From: Amorphophallus konjac
Lineage: Eukaryota > Streptophyta > Magnoliopsida > Alismatales > Araceae
DNA length: 64,000 nt
Direction: 5' to 3'
NCBI GenBank assembly: GCA_022559845.1
Contig: CM040127.1
Span: 31,396,708 to 31,460,707 of the forward strand
Shown here: positions 33,642-44,929 of the stretch, in pieces
Position numbering within the stretch: the first letter of the stretch is position 1
How the letters are laid out: each line of letters opens with the position of its first letter
Program-made: the position numbers and the translations under genes
The notes under the pieces: model-generated
The model's input: the letters and a program-made list of their open reading frames with translations, nothing else
What the model was told of the DNA's origin: nothing
Databases searched by the model: none

Positions 33642-34838
33642 GTGAACCTCGAAAGGGTCATAGTTCTCCGTGGTGACGAACCAGGCCCTATCCCCAAAGT
33701 TGAAGTGCAGGGTAATGTCTTTGTATTCAATCTCTCTGATGAGGAAGAAGAGCCAACACATTTAATTATGCAGGGGAAACTTGTTGATCAAACTGGTCCC
33801 TCTGGGAAAGTTAGTGCTCAGCCCCCATCCCTTAGAGAAGAATCTCTGGTTCCGTTATTTCAAGATAGGTTAGATGAGCAAGACAAAGCCGACCAACCCC
33901 CGGAAAATGAGAAGCCCAGTTGGCCACCAGAGACCTTGGCAGGAACAATTCCCCTTGTAAATCAATCCCGTGCTCGGGGCGATCACATAATTATCCAACA
34001 CATGAAGCATTTTCCAACCACCGTTACAATATGGGAAGCCATTGCATGGAATAAAGAGTTGAGAGAAGCCCTCATAAAGATGCTTTTGGAACCTGAGGTT
34101 TATGAGGTTCATGTGGCAGAATTACGAGCTCAAGCCTACGAGACATATGCAATAAGCATCACCTTTTTGGAAAAAGATATGTTGTTGTCCTCACCATGTC
34201 ATAATCACCCTCTATATATACAAGGGAAGATAAGCGGGAGCGAAATAAATCGGATCATGGTATATTCCGACGCGTCCGTTAACTTAATGCCTTTGAAGAT
34301 GTTCAAGTCTTTATATCTCATGCCCTACCTACAAAGGGTATATGGGGTGAAAATTGCGGGCTTTAATCTAAATTTAGAAGATGCCCTCGGCAAGGTCAAC
34401 GTAGACTTAATCATGGATGATATTGTGACAGAGGCCACCTTCTATATCATCGACGTAAACACGTTGTATAAAAGTTTTGTTGGGAAGGTCCTGGTTGCAT
34501 GAAAATTGGGATGTTCCCTCAACCCTCTATCAGTGCATCAAGTACACGAAGAATGGAGAGTAGCATGCAATTTTTGCTGACCAATCCCCGTTCTGCCTTA
34601 ATGAATGCAATCTGACAGATGCCCCTCTAAATCTTGGGAACCTACCCTGTCACCAGGGTGAAACAAAAGATAAGGGCAAGGGGAAGTGGGTCCTTGAAGA
34701 GGAAGAAGGAGAAGATGATGAAGAGGATCTCTTCAAGGTGAACGAGGATTTGGCAAGGTTACATAGGCTGAATCTCCAAGCAAGCGCTCCCGGAATAAAG
34801 CCATCCCGTCCTGAAAGGTGAACTGTCAACTTTGAGGC
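33642..34838 (+). pseudogene. Protease region of the Tat-like element
   Basis: The open frame 33642-34502 (286 residues) ends in a retropepsin-like segment: INRIMVYSDASVNLMPLKMF occupies the place of the D-S/T-G-A-S active site. The glycine is lost and the catalytic Asp is displaced, so it cannot be active as written. After a frameshift near 34490 comes WLHENWDVPSTLYQCIKYTK, a phrase diagnostic for Tat/Ogre elements, then an acidic stretch (EEEEGEDDEEDLF) up to the next solo LTR. Confidence 0.8.
34834..34838. other. TSD GAGGC (left); partner at 41212-41216
   Basis: GAGGC on both sides of the solo LTR 34839-41211. Confidence 0.85.
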
Positions 34839-35297
34839 TGTGAACATGCAGAATCGATGCGGCAGGCGGGGGGCGCAAGCGACGCGTATGTTTGTGTGTG
34901 AGTCCCCGGGAGGGCGTGCCAGTCTATTTGGACGATGCGGGGGAGTTGATGTGTGGTTGCACGTTTATGGCCGTTAGGGTAGCGTGCGTAGGGTTAATTT
35001 TGCGGGTTTGGGTGTATTAGACAATTGTGAAGTTCGGGTGCATGATCTATCTCCACCGACCTCAGTCGGTGTTAATTTACATTGGACGTAATCCGAACAC
35101 CCTTATTTGACTGCCCAAAAAGAAAGAATTAGTGACCTAGGAGGTCGAGACGTCGGGCAAGGACCGACCCGAGTAGTAGCGACGAGGTGTCAACAACAAT
35201 CAACACAATAGGTATTGGTGATAAGGCACAATGACCATTCACAGTTTGATATTGAGGGAGACGAGGGCTCCGGGTCGGTAAGAGCTGGATTTGAGAA

Positions 35298-35462
35298 TAG
35301 TCAGGCATTGACTCGGGGTGTGGCACAGTTTAGCACTGACTTGGGGTGTGGCACAGTCTGGCACTGGCTTGGGTATGACACAGTCTAGCATTGGCTCGGG
35401 TGTGGCACAATTTGACACTAGCTTGGGTGTGGCTTAGTTTGGCACTGGCTCGGGTGTAGTGG
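35298..35462. repeat. Tandem array, about 37 bp: ggcactggctcgggtgtggcacagttt
   Basis: Five to six copies of ggcac(t)ggctcggg(t)gtggcacagt with small changes. Confidence 0.82.
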
Positions 35463-35934
35463 CCCATTCCGTCGATCGGGTGCGAACCTGGTTAGAGATG
35501 GGTGACCTCGGGAGTTTGCTGCTGACCAGGTGGACCTTTGTCATTTCTCAAAAGAAATATTTTATTGAAAGTCGTACAAGACTTCATATGAGGGTGTTGT
35601 AGGCCTAGTTACAAGATTTACGATAGCCGCTGGACATTTCCACATTTTTGTCGGATCCCAGGTCTTTGCAGAATCATGCGGCTATTTTCTCCATTTTACA
35701 TGACATCCTCCATAGGACTTGTGACTTGATTAAGCGCCGTTAGAGGGGCGTTCTCATAACATACCCTCGGCATTGGATCACCAATCATCAATCCGAGTAA
35801 GAACTTCCATCGGAGAGCTCGAGCGCCTGTCATTCATGTGTCGGTGCTCGTGTATTTCTTCTGCATTTTTTCCTGTATGCAGCTACGTGTGTTTGTTAGG
35901 CCCCTGGGGGCGTATTTATAGGATAAAAATTGGC

Positions 35935-36179
35935 CGAAGAGCTATCTAGACGGGGTGGAGCTGCCATAGGGGCTACCTGGGCCGGGTGGAAGCCCCAAGG
36001 TGGCTACTCGGATCGGGTGGAAACCCTAGGGAGGACCGGGCGGCCCTTCCAAGGGGACTCAGATTGGGTGGTCCCCTCCAGGGGAGGACCCGAACTCAAG
36101 GATGCCCCCCCTAGGAGACCCACCTGGACCGGGTGGCTCCTTGGTGTCCCCACCAGGACTGGGTGGGGTCCCTGAGGGG
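35935..36179. repeat. Array of GACCGGGTGG / CCCC..GGGG motifs before TATA
   Basis: Repeats of ggaccgggtggaagccccaagg, gatcgggtggaaaccctaggg, gactgggtggggtccctgagggg and similar, spaced about 35-45 bases. It is interrupted by hAT-A and continues to 40850. Confidence 0.75.
36172..36179. other. 8-bp TSD CTGAGGGG (left of hAT-A); partner at 40768-40775
   Basis: CTGAGGGG on both sides of the element 36180-40767. Confidence 0.93.
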
Positions 36180-36567
36180 CAAGGTTGACAGTGTCTGTTT
36201 CGGACTCAATTTCGGCCGAGTCCGAAACCGATACGGCTCGGTTTCAGTTTCGGCGCCGAAATCGGCCGAAACCTAGTCAAAACCTTCAAAAAAATGAAAA
36301 TAAATCTAAAAAATCATAAACAAATAGAAAAAAATAAATAATCACATAAAAATCAGAAAATTCATTGGACATGCATTTGATTGTAAAGAACTTAGATTTA
36401 GTGCAATAAACATGAAGTAGGCATTGAAGTTCAAACATTGAACATGTTAAACTAATATTCTACTGTACATACTAAACATGAATTAGGTTCAAGCACAGGG
36501 GAATAAACCTAGTTAGACACAGTAAATGTTACATAAATTAAATGATCTTTACATAAATGAAGAAGCA

Positions 36568-39500
36568 CTAATATAGGTAATAACTAGAACCTTCTCCCTC
36601 GTCGTCTGGATTTTGATGTTGATACCCATAAGAAGGTTGCATGTATTGTGTATATTCACTATAACCAAACAACGAGGTAGCCAAGTCTTGCATCCCTCTT
36701 TGGATCCCTCTTGGAGTGTAAGGTTGTCGGCTTGATTCGAATCCAGAATCAGCGTAAGAATCTTGAGGAAGAGAAGAGGAACTGGACGGATGTGGATGGA
36801 ACTGGAATGCTGGTTCATGACCCCACCCATAAATGGCTGTCTCCTGTTGGCCACCTCCATAACCTGATGGATGCCCATATCGACTCTGTGAATCATGTCC
36901 TCGCTCACCCTGACTGTATCCTCTGCCTGTGTCTACGTGGAAGGAAGAAGGACCACCAGCACTGCCACCGCCTGTAGTAGCACCTGTAGCTGCACTGGGA
37001 TCATCATCATCATCATCATCACCAGCATCATCGTCACCATCAGAAACCAGCCGCCTTTTAGCCTTTGGGGATGCTTTTTTCTGTTTTGGTGTGATTTCTT
37101 CAGTCACACCCTTGACATAAATTCTTTTCCCCTTGGCGTGTGCCTCACATAAATCTGCTTCAACTGCTCAATTGCCGGGTCCTCTCGAGCAGCAGCACTT
37201 GTCCTCCCAGTTAGCCCATGCACTGATGTACTTCTTCTTAAGGATGCAGGTGGCTTGCCCATTCTAGGAGTGACTGGCATGCTATCTGAGTCTGAGTGTC
37301 TAGCTGGCTGAAAATCAGGCTGTTGCTCAGTGTTATCAACAAACAAAGCTGGGTCCCTTCTCTGGTTTGCTTGAGTCTCTCTGGCCCTCTTTGTTGCTCT
37401 TTTGAATTCTGGATCTCTTGGCTCATCTTCATCTAGTATGCCCTCTGCCCATCTTTTATCATCATCATCATCAAAAACGGGCTCATCAATCTGCTCTCGT
37501 GTCTCCACCCAAGACTGCAAGGGATTCTCATCATCAAATAAAGCATCCACATCAATTTCTGGCATTGCATCCTCAGCGACGCGTTTGTCCCGCAGTTGTT
37601 GTCTCAAATTCATATTTTTTATTCTCAACCTCATATTGTAGTGGCAGTAAACTAATTTATCTAACCGTTCAACCTTTAGCCGATTGCGAACCTTTGAGTG
37701 TATAAGGCTGAACGTGCTCCAATTTCTTTCACATTGGCTTGCCGATGTTGTTTGACTGAGCACCTTAATTGCAATGAACGCCAATGCATTACTGCCCACA
37801 TCTCGGTTGTTCACCATTATCTACCAGTCAGCTGTTCCACCAACCATAAACAAATAAATGTAAGGTGTAGAAATACATATTGAGGTTAAGAAATCACAAA
37901 AATAATATATACCTGGGCTCACTCTTCCCACAATGTATTATAATTGGGAGTCAGAATATGTCCCAGTCCTTATTCTATAATTGTTCATCTACAAAGATAA
38001 AATAATAGATTAACATAACTACTTAAGTAAATTCTATACCTCTTATTCATAAAATCAATAAAGGCCAACCTCTACTTCGGCCTGAAGTCTCTTTTCTGGT
38101 GTCCTCGATAAACGACCAATGACTTTTAAAGTGCCTTGGAGCACCTCGCCATCAACATGCCCATTGGCACCGTACATAAATCGAGGGTTGAGGAAATAAC
38201 CTGTATTTGTGTATAATTAACTAAATGTTAGATATAAAATAACATAGGGCGAGTTTGATAAACAGTTAGAGTCGACATGGATGAGATATCCCTGGGTGGG
38301 TGACTTGCTCAAATTAAGAGACGAAATGGCTCACAGGTCGGAAGGGGAAGGGCCGGAAGAGGAAGGCTGCCCACTGCTGGGAAGCTGCCCAGGACCCAGG
38401 GTGGGACAGTCCCAAGTCGACCTGCCTGCTTCCCAGAAGCTTTTGGGAAGTAGACAGGTCGACCTGGGACAGTCCCATGTCGACCTGCCTGCTTTTCCAG
38501 AAGCTTTTGGGAAGCAGGCAGGTCAACCTGGGACTCCCAGGTCGACCTGAGCAGCTTCCTAGACCTATCCCCTTTCCGGCTTTCCCCTGGTGTCCTCATT
38601 CCCCTGGGACTTGGGACCTTGGGTAGTCAAATCTAATGTGTTACTCTAACCTAAGTCCTAACTCCTAAGTCCTAACTCGCCCCCAAATAACAATGTTTGA
38701 GTACAATTAATCACTCACCAGCTGCATGCAAGTCGTGGTGTAATGTGTTGTCCTATCTCTGGTCAATAATTTTCCCACCATTTTGCATAATCTCTGGGAA
38801 GGGAAGCATGCAACTCTAATTTGGCACGGTCCATGGCCTCGTACAGATATCCCATATCATTCTTCTCATCGCCATCCACCATTCGCAGGACCTTCATGAG
38901 GGGTGTGACTACTTTCATGTACCTTGAGACCCTGCCCCAGAATTTGTTGTCTTCCACGATCTGGCCGACATCCAAATATTCCATCTGAGCATCAACATTG
39001 CCCTTGTCGATGTATTCCCGCAGGACATTGTGGTACATGAAAGCTTTCAGCTCATTCTTATACCTGTGCAAATAAATGAAATTTGAATCAAATACTGTTA
39101 CATATCTATAAGGATCAAGTATCAAGAATTGAGATCAATCTTATACCTGTGCAAAGACTCCAAAGAAATAAAATTCGAAGCAAATCTGGTTGGGCCTGCA
39201 CGGATGATATCTCGCCCCCCACTCGCATGCGCCCTAAACATATTCAATATCCTAGGATGGGCATAGATATACTGTGTGATTTTTTGTGCCTTGTCAATTG
39301 TCTTCTTCACATGCTTTTCCTTCCCCATGTCTTCAAGCATCAGATCCAGACAATGTGCAGCACATGGGAGCCAATATAAGTGACTGCGCTTCTGCATCAA
39401 TTTCTTTCCCGCAGCCTTATAACTAGCTTCATTATCAGTCACTACTTGGACAACATTGTCCTCTCCAATTTGGTCTACCATCTTATCCATCAAATAAAAC

Positions 39501-39948
39501 AAATAATTGACATTTTTTTCATAATTTGATGCATCTACAGATTTAACAAATACTGTACCTTCGATGCAATAGACCAAAAAGTTAATCATGGACTTCTTCG
39601 TGGTATTAGTCCAGCCATCACACATGATGGTGCATCCTCTCTCTATCCATATATGCTTGAAGCTTTCAACCCAATCATGGAGCTCCTCAACCTCTCCCTC
39701 AAGGTCACGCCTGTATATGTCTCGACGTGATGGTGCCTTCAAGCCAGGGACAACATCTGTTATGGCATCTAGCATAGGTTGGAAATATTCATTTGAAGCT
39801 GCATGTGCAGGGACACCTGCATGAAAAAACTATTTGCAGATACTTTTAAATGCATGCCCTGCAACTTTTGTTGATTTTTTGACCCCTCTCAATGCTTGCT
39901 TGATTTTAAGTTGCGTAGCATGGTTCCTTCTGTGCAGATAGCTATCCA
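36568..39948 (-). pseudogene. hAT transposase of hAT-A (DUF659 and dimerisation domain)
   Basis: In coding order: MDSYLHRR (about 39948), a DUF659 segment in 39122-39775 (GCTIMCDGWTNTTKKSMINF, then QVVTDNEASYKAAGKK and PCAAHCLDLMLED, the RNase H-like core of hAT transposases), and 38763-39125 (YLYEAMDRAKLELHASLPRD). Next come a short exon near 38050-38200, the C-terminal hAT dimerisation domain in 37104-37817 (QTTSASQCERNWSTFSLIHS) and a Gly/Ser/Tyr-rich tail with an Asp run (36568-37107). An intron donor/acceptor pair GTATAAG/CAG lies at about 39070-39150, as in hAT-B. A stop in FKSICK*FFHAG near 39830 and the missing BED finger suggest it is inactive. It acts, if at all, in the nucleus on its own TIRs. 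Confidence 0.85.
38416..38527. repeat. Two tandem 48-nt hairpins in an intron of hAT-A
   Basis: gtcgacctgcctgcttccc ... gggaagtagacaggtcgac (38416-38463) and the sister copy 38479-38527 each fold on themselves around agaagctttt. A third partial arm follows to 38550. The intron is about 500 bases here but only about 83 bases in hAT-B (56819-56902). Confidence 0.88.
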
Positions 39949-39949
39949 T

Positions 39950-40200
39950 GGATCATCCTCTGTCTTCATCTGATTTTTATCCTTTTTCTCTTTCATCTCT
40001 CTCTTTCCATACCCTGCAGTTCCTCTTTAGGTGACCTTCTTTTCCACAATGAAAGCATGCTCTACTCTTGGACTTTGACCTGTCTCTGGACTTGCTTTGA
40101 CCCCTTGACTGATCATTATTCTTTGATCTACTCCTCCCTCTGTTCTCTGTGACAAGAGCATGTGCATTATCTGATCCAACTAATTTTCTTCTTATTTTTA
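39950..40200 (-). pseudogene. Captured copia gag fragment with CCHC zinc knuckle
   Basis: On the minus strand the frame reads LVTENRGRSRSK, a Ser/Arg/Lys-rich spacer, then CFHCGKEGHLKRNC, the nucleocapsid zinc knuckle of plant Ty1/copia gag, and VWKERDEREK. It sits between the hAT intron repeat and the hAT start MDSYLHRR, exactly where hAT-B encodes its BED finger. The zinc-knuckle frame is the same as that of MDSYLHRR, with two stops in between (TAA near 39980 and TGA about 10 bases before the ATG). No LTR or other copia part is present. Confidence 0.85.
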
Positions 40201-40375
40201 TGCACTAATTAGGGCTTATTTAATAATTAACCCTTAATCACCCTTGGAAAAATTAAATTACCCGCATGCTCTCACCCTAAAATCTTCAATAAAGCTTAAT
40301 TGAGCTTCAATTGAGCCTAAGCAAACCGAATTAGACAAAACCCTAAATTAACCTCAACAAAATAACCAAATACCT

Positions 40376-40520
40376 CTACACCTTCTTCGCAGCAGCAGCC
40401 GCACAGCAGCAGGGTGGCAGCTGGGCCGGCAGGAGCAGTAGCAACATGGCACCAGCAGTAGCTGCGGCAGCAGGGCACCAGTAGCAGCTGCGGCAGCAGC
40501 AGCAGGGCACGGTTTTCTCC
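40376..40520. repeat. GCAGCAG-rich stretch near the 5' end of hAT-A
   Basis: A trinucleotide-like run of gcagcag/gcagtag, the counterpart of 53690-53870 in hAT-B. It lies before the intron and may be 5' UTR or an Ala/Gln-rich leader; no start codon is supported. Confidence 0.6.
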
Positions 40521-40853
40521 CTCAGATCTGAGGGAGAAACGAAGTGAACTCCCCTTTTCACGTGGGTTTCGGCCGAAACCGTCCGGTTTCGCACCGAAAC
40601 ATGTAAGTTTCAGGCGAAACCGATATCGGATTCGCCCGAAACCCTTTTTTTTTTTTTTAAAGTTTCGGACCTGCTACAGTGAGCAGTTCTGTTTTCGGAT
40701 CGGTTAAGACTGAAACCGATACGTTTCGGTCGAAACATATCGGTTTCAGCCGATACTGTCAACCATGCTGAGGGGAGCACCCAGACCAGGTGGTCCCTGG
40801 GAGGGCTCCACCCGATCCAAGGTGGTCCCGGGCAGAGAAGGGCCTCCAAAACC

Positions 40854-40860
40854 CATAAAA
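40854..40860 (+). promoter_or_regulatory. TATA-like box of the solo LTR 34839-41211
   Basis: acCCATAAAAGGGG, one base off TATAAAA, just after the GGGTGG array and followed by a leader. Confidence 0.45.
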
Positions 40861-41216
40861 GGGGTCCCTGGGTCCGGTTTTTTCATAATTTCTGACTTTC
40901 TCTAGCTTTGTGGAAGACTTCTCGACTTCGTGTGTGCTCCGCTTGCTTCGCTTGTTGCTAGAACAGACTCGGAGCTTAGCGGATTTGTTCCTCTCCTCAT
41001 TAGAACACCTCGTAGGTGTAAAGAACTTGTCATTGGCTCGTCCGTTTGCCACGAACTCGCCCTTGTGTGCCGTGATAATGGCTGGTTGTCCCGGACCCAG
41101 GTTTGCCCCTTTTGTTGGAGCGTCTTCGATGTTGTGCTGTCTTGTAGATCGTTCGGGAGTGATTCCCCCTATTTGTTCTCGATTATCTCGAGAAAATAAA
41201 TGGGTGCAATAGAGGC

Positions 41217-42230
41217 CAACCTCATAAGTTGAGCTATCAATAGGAGCATTTCCTTGCCCTCGGAGTGCATGCAACTCCCCTTTAAAAAGGAGGAATATAA
41301 AGTGGAACAGCTAAAGACCTTCATTGTTTTTTACCATAGGAAAATGAGCAAGAAGGACGAGCAAGATAAACCAATTGTCTTCTATAAAGGAGACTTGGTC
41401 CCACCAGGCCTTCCAGAAGATGATTTCAGTTGGAGTTCCCCTGTCAAGGATACATCTGAGACAATCGAAGAAATGGATGACATACCTGAGTGCATAAAGG
41501 GATATGTCAGAAATAGAATATTCCTCAGGTGCAAAGCACTTCTAGGCGTGAATATTTCCGCCAGTTATGGAACCCATCCCAAGTCAGGGGGCAACCTCCC
41601 TTTTCCAAAAAGGACACAAGGGGGCTGGGCTACGATTGGCGAAGGGACTTCCAGGTCCATTATGCCATTAACACTATAGGGATGCCACCCTCCTCTAACA
41701 ACCAGATCAATGCTGGAGCGAAATCCGATAATTCTGGGGGAGGAGAGGTGGAAATCACAGTGTCGCCCTCTCCAATTGCCTCTAGTCAAACAACCCAGGC
41801 GGTAGAAAGCTTGGTCCAGCCAGCTGTACATCAAGGGGATCAAGAAGGTCTTCTAAGTCCAAACTTTGGTGAAGAATCCACCCCCATCACGAAGGAACCT
41901 TGCTAAAACCCTCGAGAGGTGGAAGCATCTGGAGTATCGGCCAAACAAGCTTCCTTATCAAATATCGATGATCTTGAGTACCAAGATGTTTATATTGTCA
42001 ACACTGATGATGAGGACGACTTTATTGATTTACAGCCTGCCTAGCCCGTCCCACGCGAACTTAAGGATGACAGCCAGGCGATTGTAGATGAATTAATTGA
42101 AATCAATCCCAGGGATGCATAGGACCTCCGACCAATCTTCATTAGTGCTCTCCTAAATGAGGAAGAGAGACAATCATACCAAGAACTCTTCTGGGAATTC
42201 ATAGATTGCTTTGCCTGGACCTACGAAGAA
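41217..42230 (+). pseudogene. Protease-RT linker of the Tat-like element
   Basis: Joins the protease side after removal of the solo LTR. The open piece 41254-41679 includes KEEYKVEQLKTFIVFYHRKM and an acidic ETIEEMDDIPECI. Coding wording then resumes near 42130 with LNEEERQSYQELFWEF followed by DCFAWTYEEM, the standard lead-in to RT of Tat elements. Several stops and frame changes lie between 41680 and 42130. Confidence 0.7.
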
Positions 42231-42938
42231 ATGTCCGTGTTGCATTCCTCGGTGGCCGAACATGAGCTAGCAATAATCCCCACCGCCAAACCAGTCAAGC
42301 AAGACCAAAGGCGGATGTGCCACAAACTGAAATTAAAAGTGATCGCAGAAGTCGATAAACTCTTAGATGTGGACTTCAATGAAACATGCATGTATCCATT
42401 GTGGCTCGCCAATATTGTCCCAGTAAAGAAGAACAACCAAATCTTAATTTGTGTTGACTTCCGAGATCTAAACAAAGTTTGCCCAAAAGATGACTTTCCA
42501 GTCCCGATCACCGAAACAATGGTTGACATGACAACGGGACACGAAGCCTTGCCTTTTATGGATGGGTCGTTAGGCTACAATCAAATCCGCATGGCGGTCA
42601 AAGATAAGGGTCACACAGCCTTCCGATCCCCAAAAGGGACCTTCAATTCTAAAAGGATGTCTTTCGACTTGAAAAATGCTGGCACCACCTATCAAAGGGT
42701 CATAACCAAAATATTCGACGAAATGTTACATCATTTGGTTGAATGCTACGTCGATGACTTGGTTGTCAAGACAAAAAGGCGGGAGGACCACTTAGTCAGT
42801 TTGTGCCGTGTCTTTGAAAGGTACGCAATATCAGTTGAAGATGAACCCAATGAAGTGTGTCTTTGGTATTTCAAGTGGCAAATTTCTTGGCTTCATCGTC
42901 AGATATCGGGGAATAGAAATAGATCTCGACAAAATTAA
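42231..42938 (+). pseudogene. Reverse transcriptase of the Tat-like element
   Basis: Open for 235 residues. Blocks: AEHELAIIPTAKPVKQDQRR, MYPLWLANIVPVKKNNQ, CVDFRDLNKVCPKDDFPVP, FMDGSLGYNQIRM, TAFRSPKGTFNSKRMSFDLK, and the active site CYVDDLVVKT (about residues 172-181, near 42744). The catalytic Asp in FMDG and the two in YVDD are kept. A frameshift near 42835 moves the rest into another frame. Confidence 0.92.
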
Positions 42939-43440
42939 AGCAATTAGAGAGCTGCCACCTCCTAAGAATCTAACGGAGCTCAGGTCCCTTCAAGGGCGTC
43001 TTGCCTACATCAGACAGTTTATCTCCAACCTCTTCGGAAGATGCATGTCCTTCGGCAAGTCGATGAAGGAAGGGGCACCTTTTATATGGGACCTGGAGTG
43101 TCAAGCAGCTCTTAAACAAATCAAAGCTTACTTACTCACCCCTTCGGTGTTGGGGGCACCGGTCAAAGGCAAGCCACTGATACTTTATATTGTCACCATG
43201 GATGCTTCCTTGGAAGCCCTATTAGGGCAAATAAATGAAGAAGGCAAAGACCAACCATTATATTACCTCAGCAGGAAATTGGTTGGTCCTAAGCATCGTT
43301 ATTCCCCTATGGAAAAAGTTTACCTAGCATTGGTGTTTGTTGTCAAGTTTAATTACTATTTGCTGTCCCACAAGGTGGAGTTGATATCGAAATGTAATCC
43401 TCTTAAATTTATTCTCCAATAGCCTCTTCTGTCAGGAAGA
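42808..43440 (+). pseudogene. RT thumb/connection and RNase H of the Tat-like element
   Basis: 204 residues: MNPMKCVFGISSGKFLGFIV, then RELPPPKNLTELRSLQGRLA, the connection, and an RNase H beginning LYIVTMDASLEALLGQ (Asp kept), YLSRKLVGPKHRYSPMEKVY (Glu kept) and HKVELIS, where the expected VxTD is eroded. A TAG ends it at 43420-43422; coding wording carries on to GKWALLMEFDITFVPQKAIK at 43446-43510. Confidence 0.88.
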
Positions 43441-43673
43441 TTGGGGAAGTGGGCACTCCTTATGGAGTTTGACATCACATTTGTCCCCCAAAAAGCAATT
43501 AAAGGGCAAGGAATGGTCGAGTTCTTGGTGGTGTATCCAGTCCCGGATAATTCTCCCCTCAACACTGAACTCTCGGAAGAGGAAGTTATTTTTGCCTCAG
43601 CAAGAAGCAGAAGACCAAAACATGGATGATTCCTTGCAAAAGGGAGTTGAAGCCTTCACAATTAATATACCTT

Positions 43674-44010
43674 GCTGGGAGCTTTATTTGACGGCGCTTC
43701 CTGAACAACCAAACAATCTGACGGCACCAATAGTCTCAATTCAGGGGCGGGGATAGTCTTTGTGATGCCCCAGGGAGGAATTTTACACAACTCATGCATC
43801 CTTATGAAGCCGTCGACTAATAATGAAGTAGAATCTGAAGCCTTGATAGTGGGGCTCCAACTTGCCTTGGAAATGGACATCATGTGCATTAAAGTCTACA
43901 GGGAGTCACAACTGGTAATACGACAAGTCATGGGCGATTATGACATCAAAAAGCATGAGTTAATTTCTTATCATGTCACGATTATGAGGCTCAGAGATAA
44001 GTTCTAGATG
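43674..44010 (+). pseudogene. Second (archaeal-type) RNase H of the Tat-like element
   Basis: Reads LFDGAS, a stop, then NSGAGIVFVMPQGGILHNS, NNEVESEALIVGLQLAL and VYRESQLVIRQVMGDYDIKK. The first Asp (FDGAS) and the Glu (ESEALI) are kept; the position normally G/R-D-S-Q is RESQ, so one catalytic acid is changed from Asp to Glu. Presence of a second RNase H between the first one and integrase is the hallmark of the Tat group. Confidence 0.85.
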
Positions 44011-44384
44011 TCTTGCCCAAATTGGCTTCAGCCATCAAACTTTCACATGAAGGGGAACTTGATATAACAATCAAACACAGAAGGGTTATGCCAAATGTGC
44101 TTGATGAAGAGTTTGGCCTTACAATCTATGATGTCAGCACCATCGAAGAAGGTGACTCTATTGAGCAAGAGGATTGGCGTCAACCTATCATCAAAATCAA
44201 GAATAGTTGGGTTCCCGAAGATAGGGCTCAAAGGGTCCAACTATTGCGAAGGGCGATATCCTATGAGATAATAGATGGACAACTCTTTAGGCTCGTCCAT
44301 GAAAAGGACAACTTCGTCCTCTTGTAATGTCTCTCACCCAGGGAAGTTAAGGCGGTAATGCGCGAAGTCCACTCCGGACTACGC
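44011..44384 (+). pseudogene. Integrase N-terminus of the Tat-like element, first part
   Basis: Open at 44013-44327 (ISYEIIDGQLFRLVHEKDNF), then a stop and LSPREVKAVMREVHSGLRDA, containing the first His of the HHCC domain. The solo LTR at 44390 cuts it; with one TSD removed the reading continues HHAG at 51676. Confidence 0.85.
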
Positions 44385-44389
44385 GACGC
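44385..44389. other. TSD GACGC (left); decayed partner AATGC at 51671-51675
   Basis: The rejoined integrase would read RDAHHAG, which requires GACGC ahead of CCACCATGCG. The right copy is AATGC, two transitions away. Confidence 0.75.
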
Positions 44390-44929
44390 TGTTGACATGC
44401 AAAATTTGAATACTATAATACACCACAATATGATAAAATTGTAGGAAGCTAAGGTGTTTCTAAAGTGCACCATCGCGAGCTCGACTCTAATGACCCGACA
44501 ACGAAGAAACACAAGAATAGGGCCCAGACAGCCAAACCTCAAGGGTACCCCTCATGTAACATCAACTCGCATCTCAACGGACGAATTAAAAATTGCAGGA
44601 AGCCGAGGCGTTCCTGAACAATACACTACTGCGGACTCCTCCACCGTGAGGACTCAGCAACGAAAAGCATAAGGACGGGCTCGAGACACTCGAGCTTTGG
44701 AAAAGACCGGCTGCACTGCTATAATGTCCAAGTGGTGTCGAAGGACCATGAACTCACGTCTCGAGAGACGAATTAAACTCAAAATCAAGGGAGGCCAAGG
44801 CACTCCTGAAGACATACGGCCACGGGCCGGGTTGCGGAAGCCCGGGCATCAGAAAAGAAGAGAAAGAAAAGAATAAAAGAAGAAAAAATGGAAGAAAAGA
44901 AGAAGAATGCGTTGTATCGGCAGCCCCTT

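Larger units (their letters stand above)
36180..40767 (-). mobile_element. hAT-A: large hAT transposon (4588 bp)
   Basis: Ends CAAGGTTGACAGTGTC and, as reverse complement, CATGGTTGACAGTATCGG, with perfect 8-bp TSDs. Both subterminal regions carry several TTTCGGCCGAAA-type palindromes. The transposase gene is on the minus strand (36568-39948). Near its 5' end, where the sister element hAT-B has a BED finger, it has a piece of copia gag (39950-40200). Coding pieces for the catalytic and dimerisation regions are long but separated by introns; whether the protein could still be made is unclear. Confidence 0.93.
34839..41211 (+). mobile_element. Solo LTR of a Tat-type family, split by hAT-A
   Basis: Starts TGTGAACATGC and ends GGGTGCAATA, where the expected terminal CA has become TA by one transition. 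Without hAT-A and its extra TSD it is about 1.78 kb. It holds the shared U3 phrase cctcagtcggtgttaattta near 35058, a tandem array at 35298-35462, a GGGTGG-type array (35935-36179, continuing 40768-40850 after hAT-A) and a TATA-like cataaaa at 40854-40860. Confidence 0.87.

Noticed and set aside
33507..33761. Minus-strand frame with Arg-rich product
   Set aside because: Shadow of the plus-strand gag-protease region.
37402..37705. Plus-strand Ser-rich frames
   Set aside because: Shadows of the hAT-A transposase, arising from its Asp/Ser codon runs.
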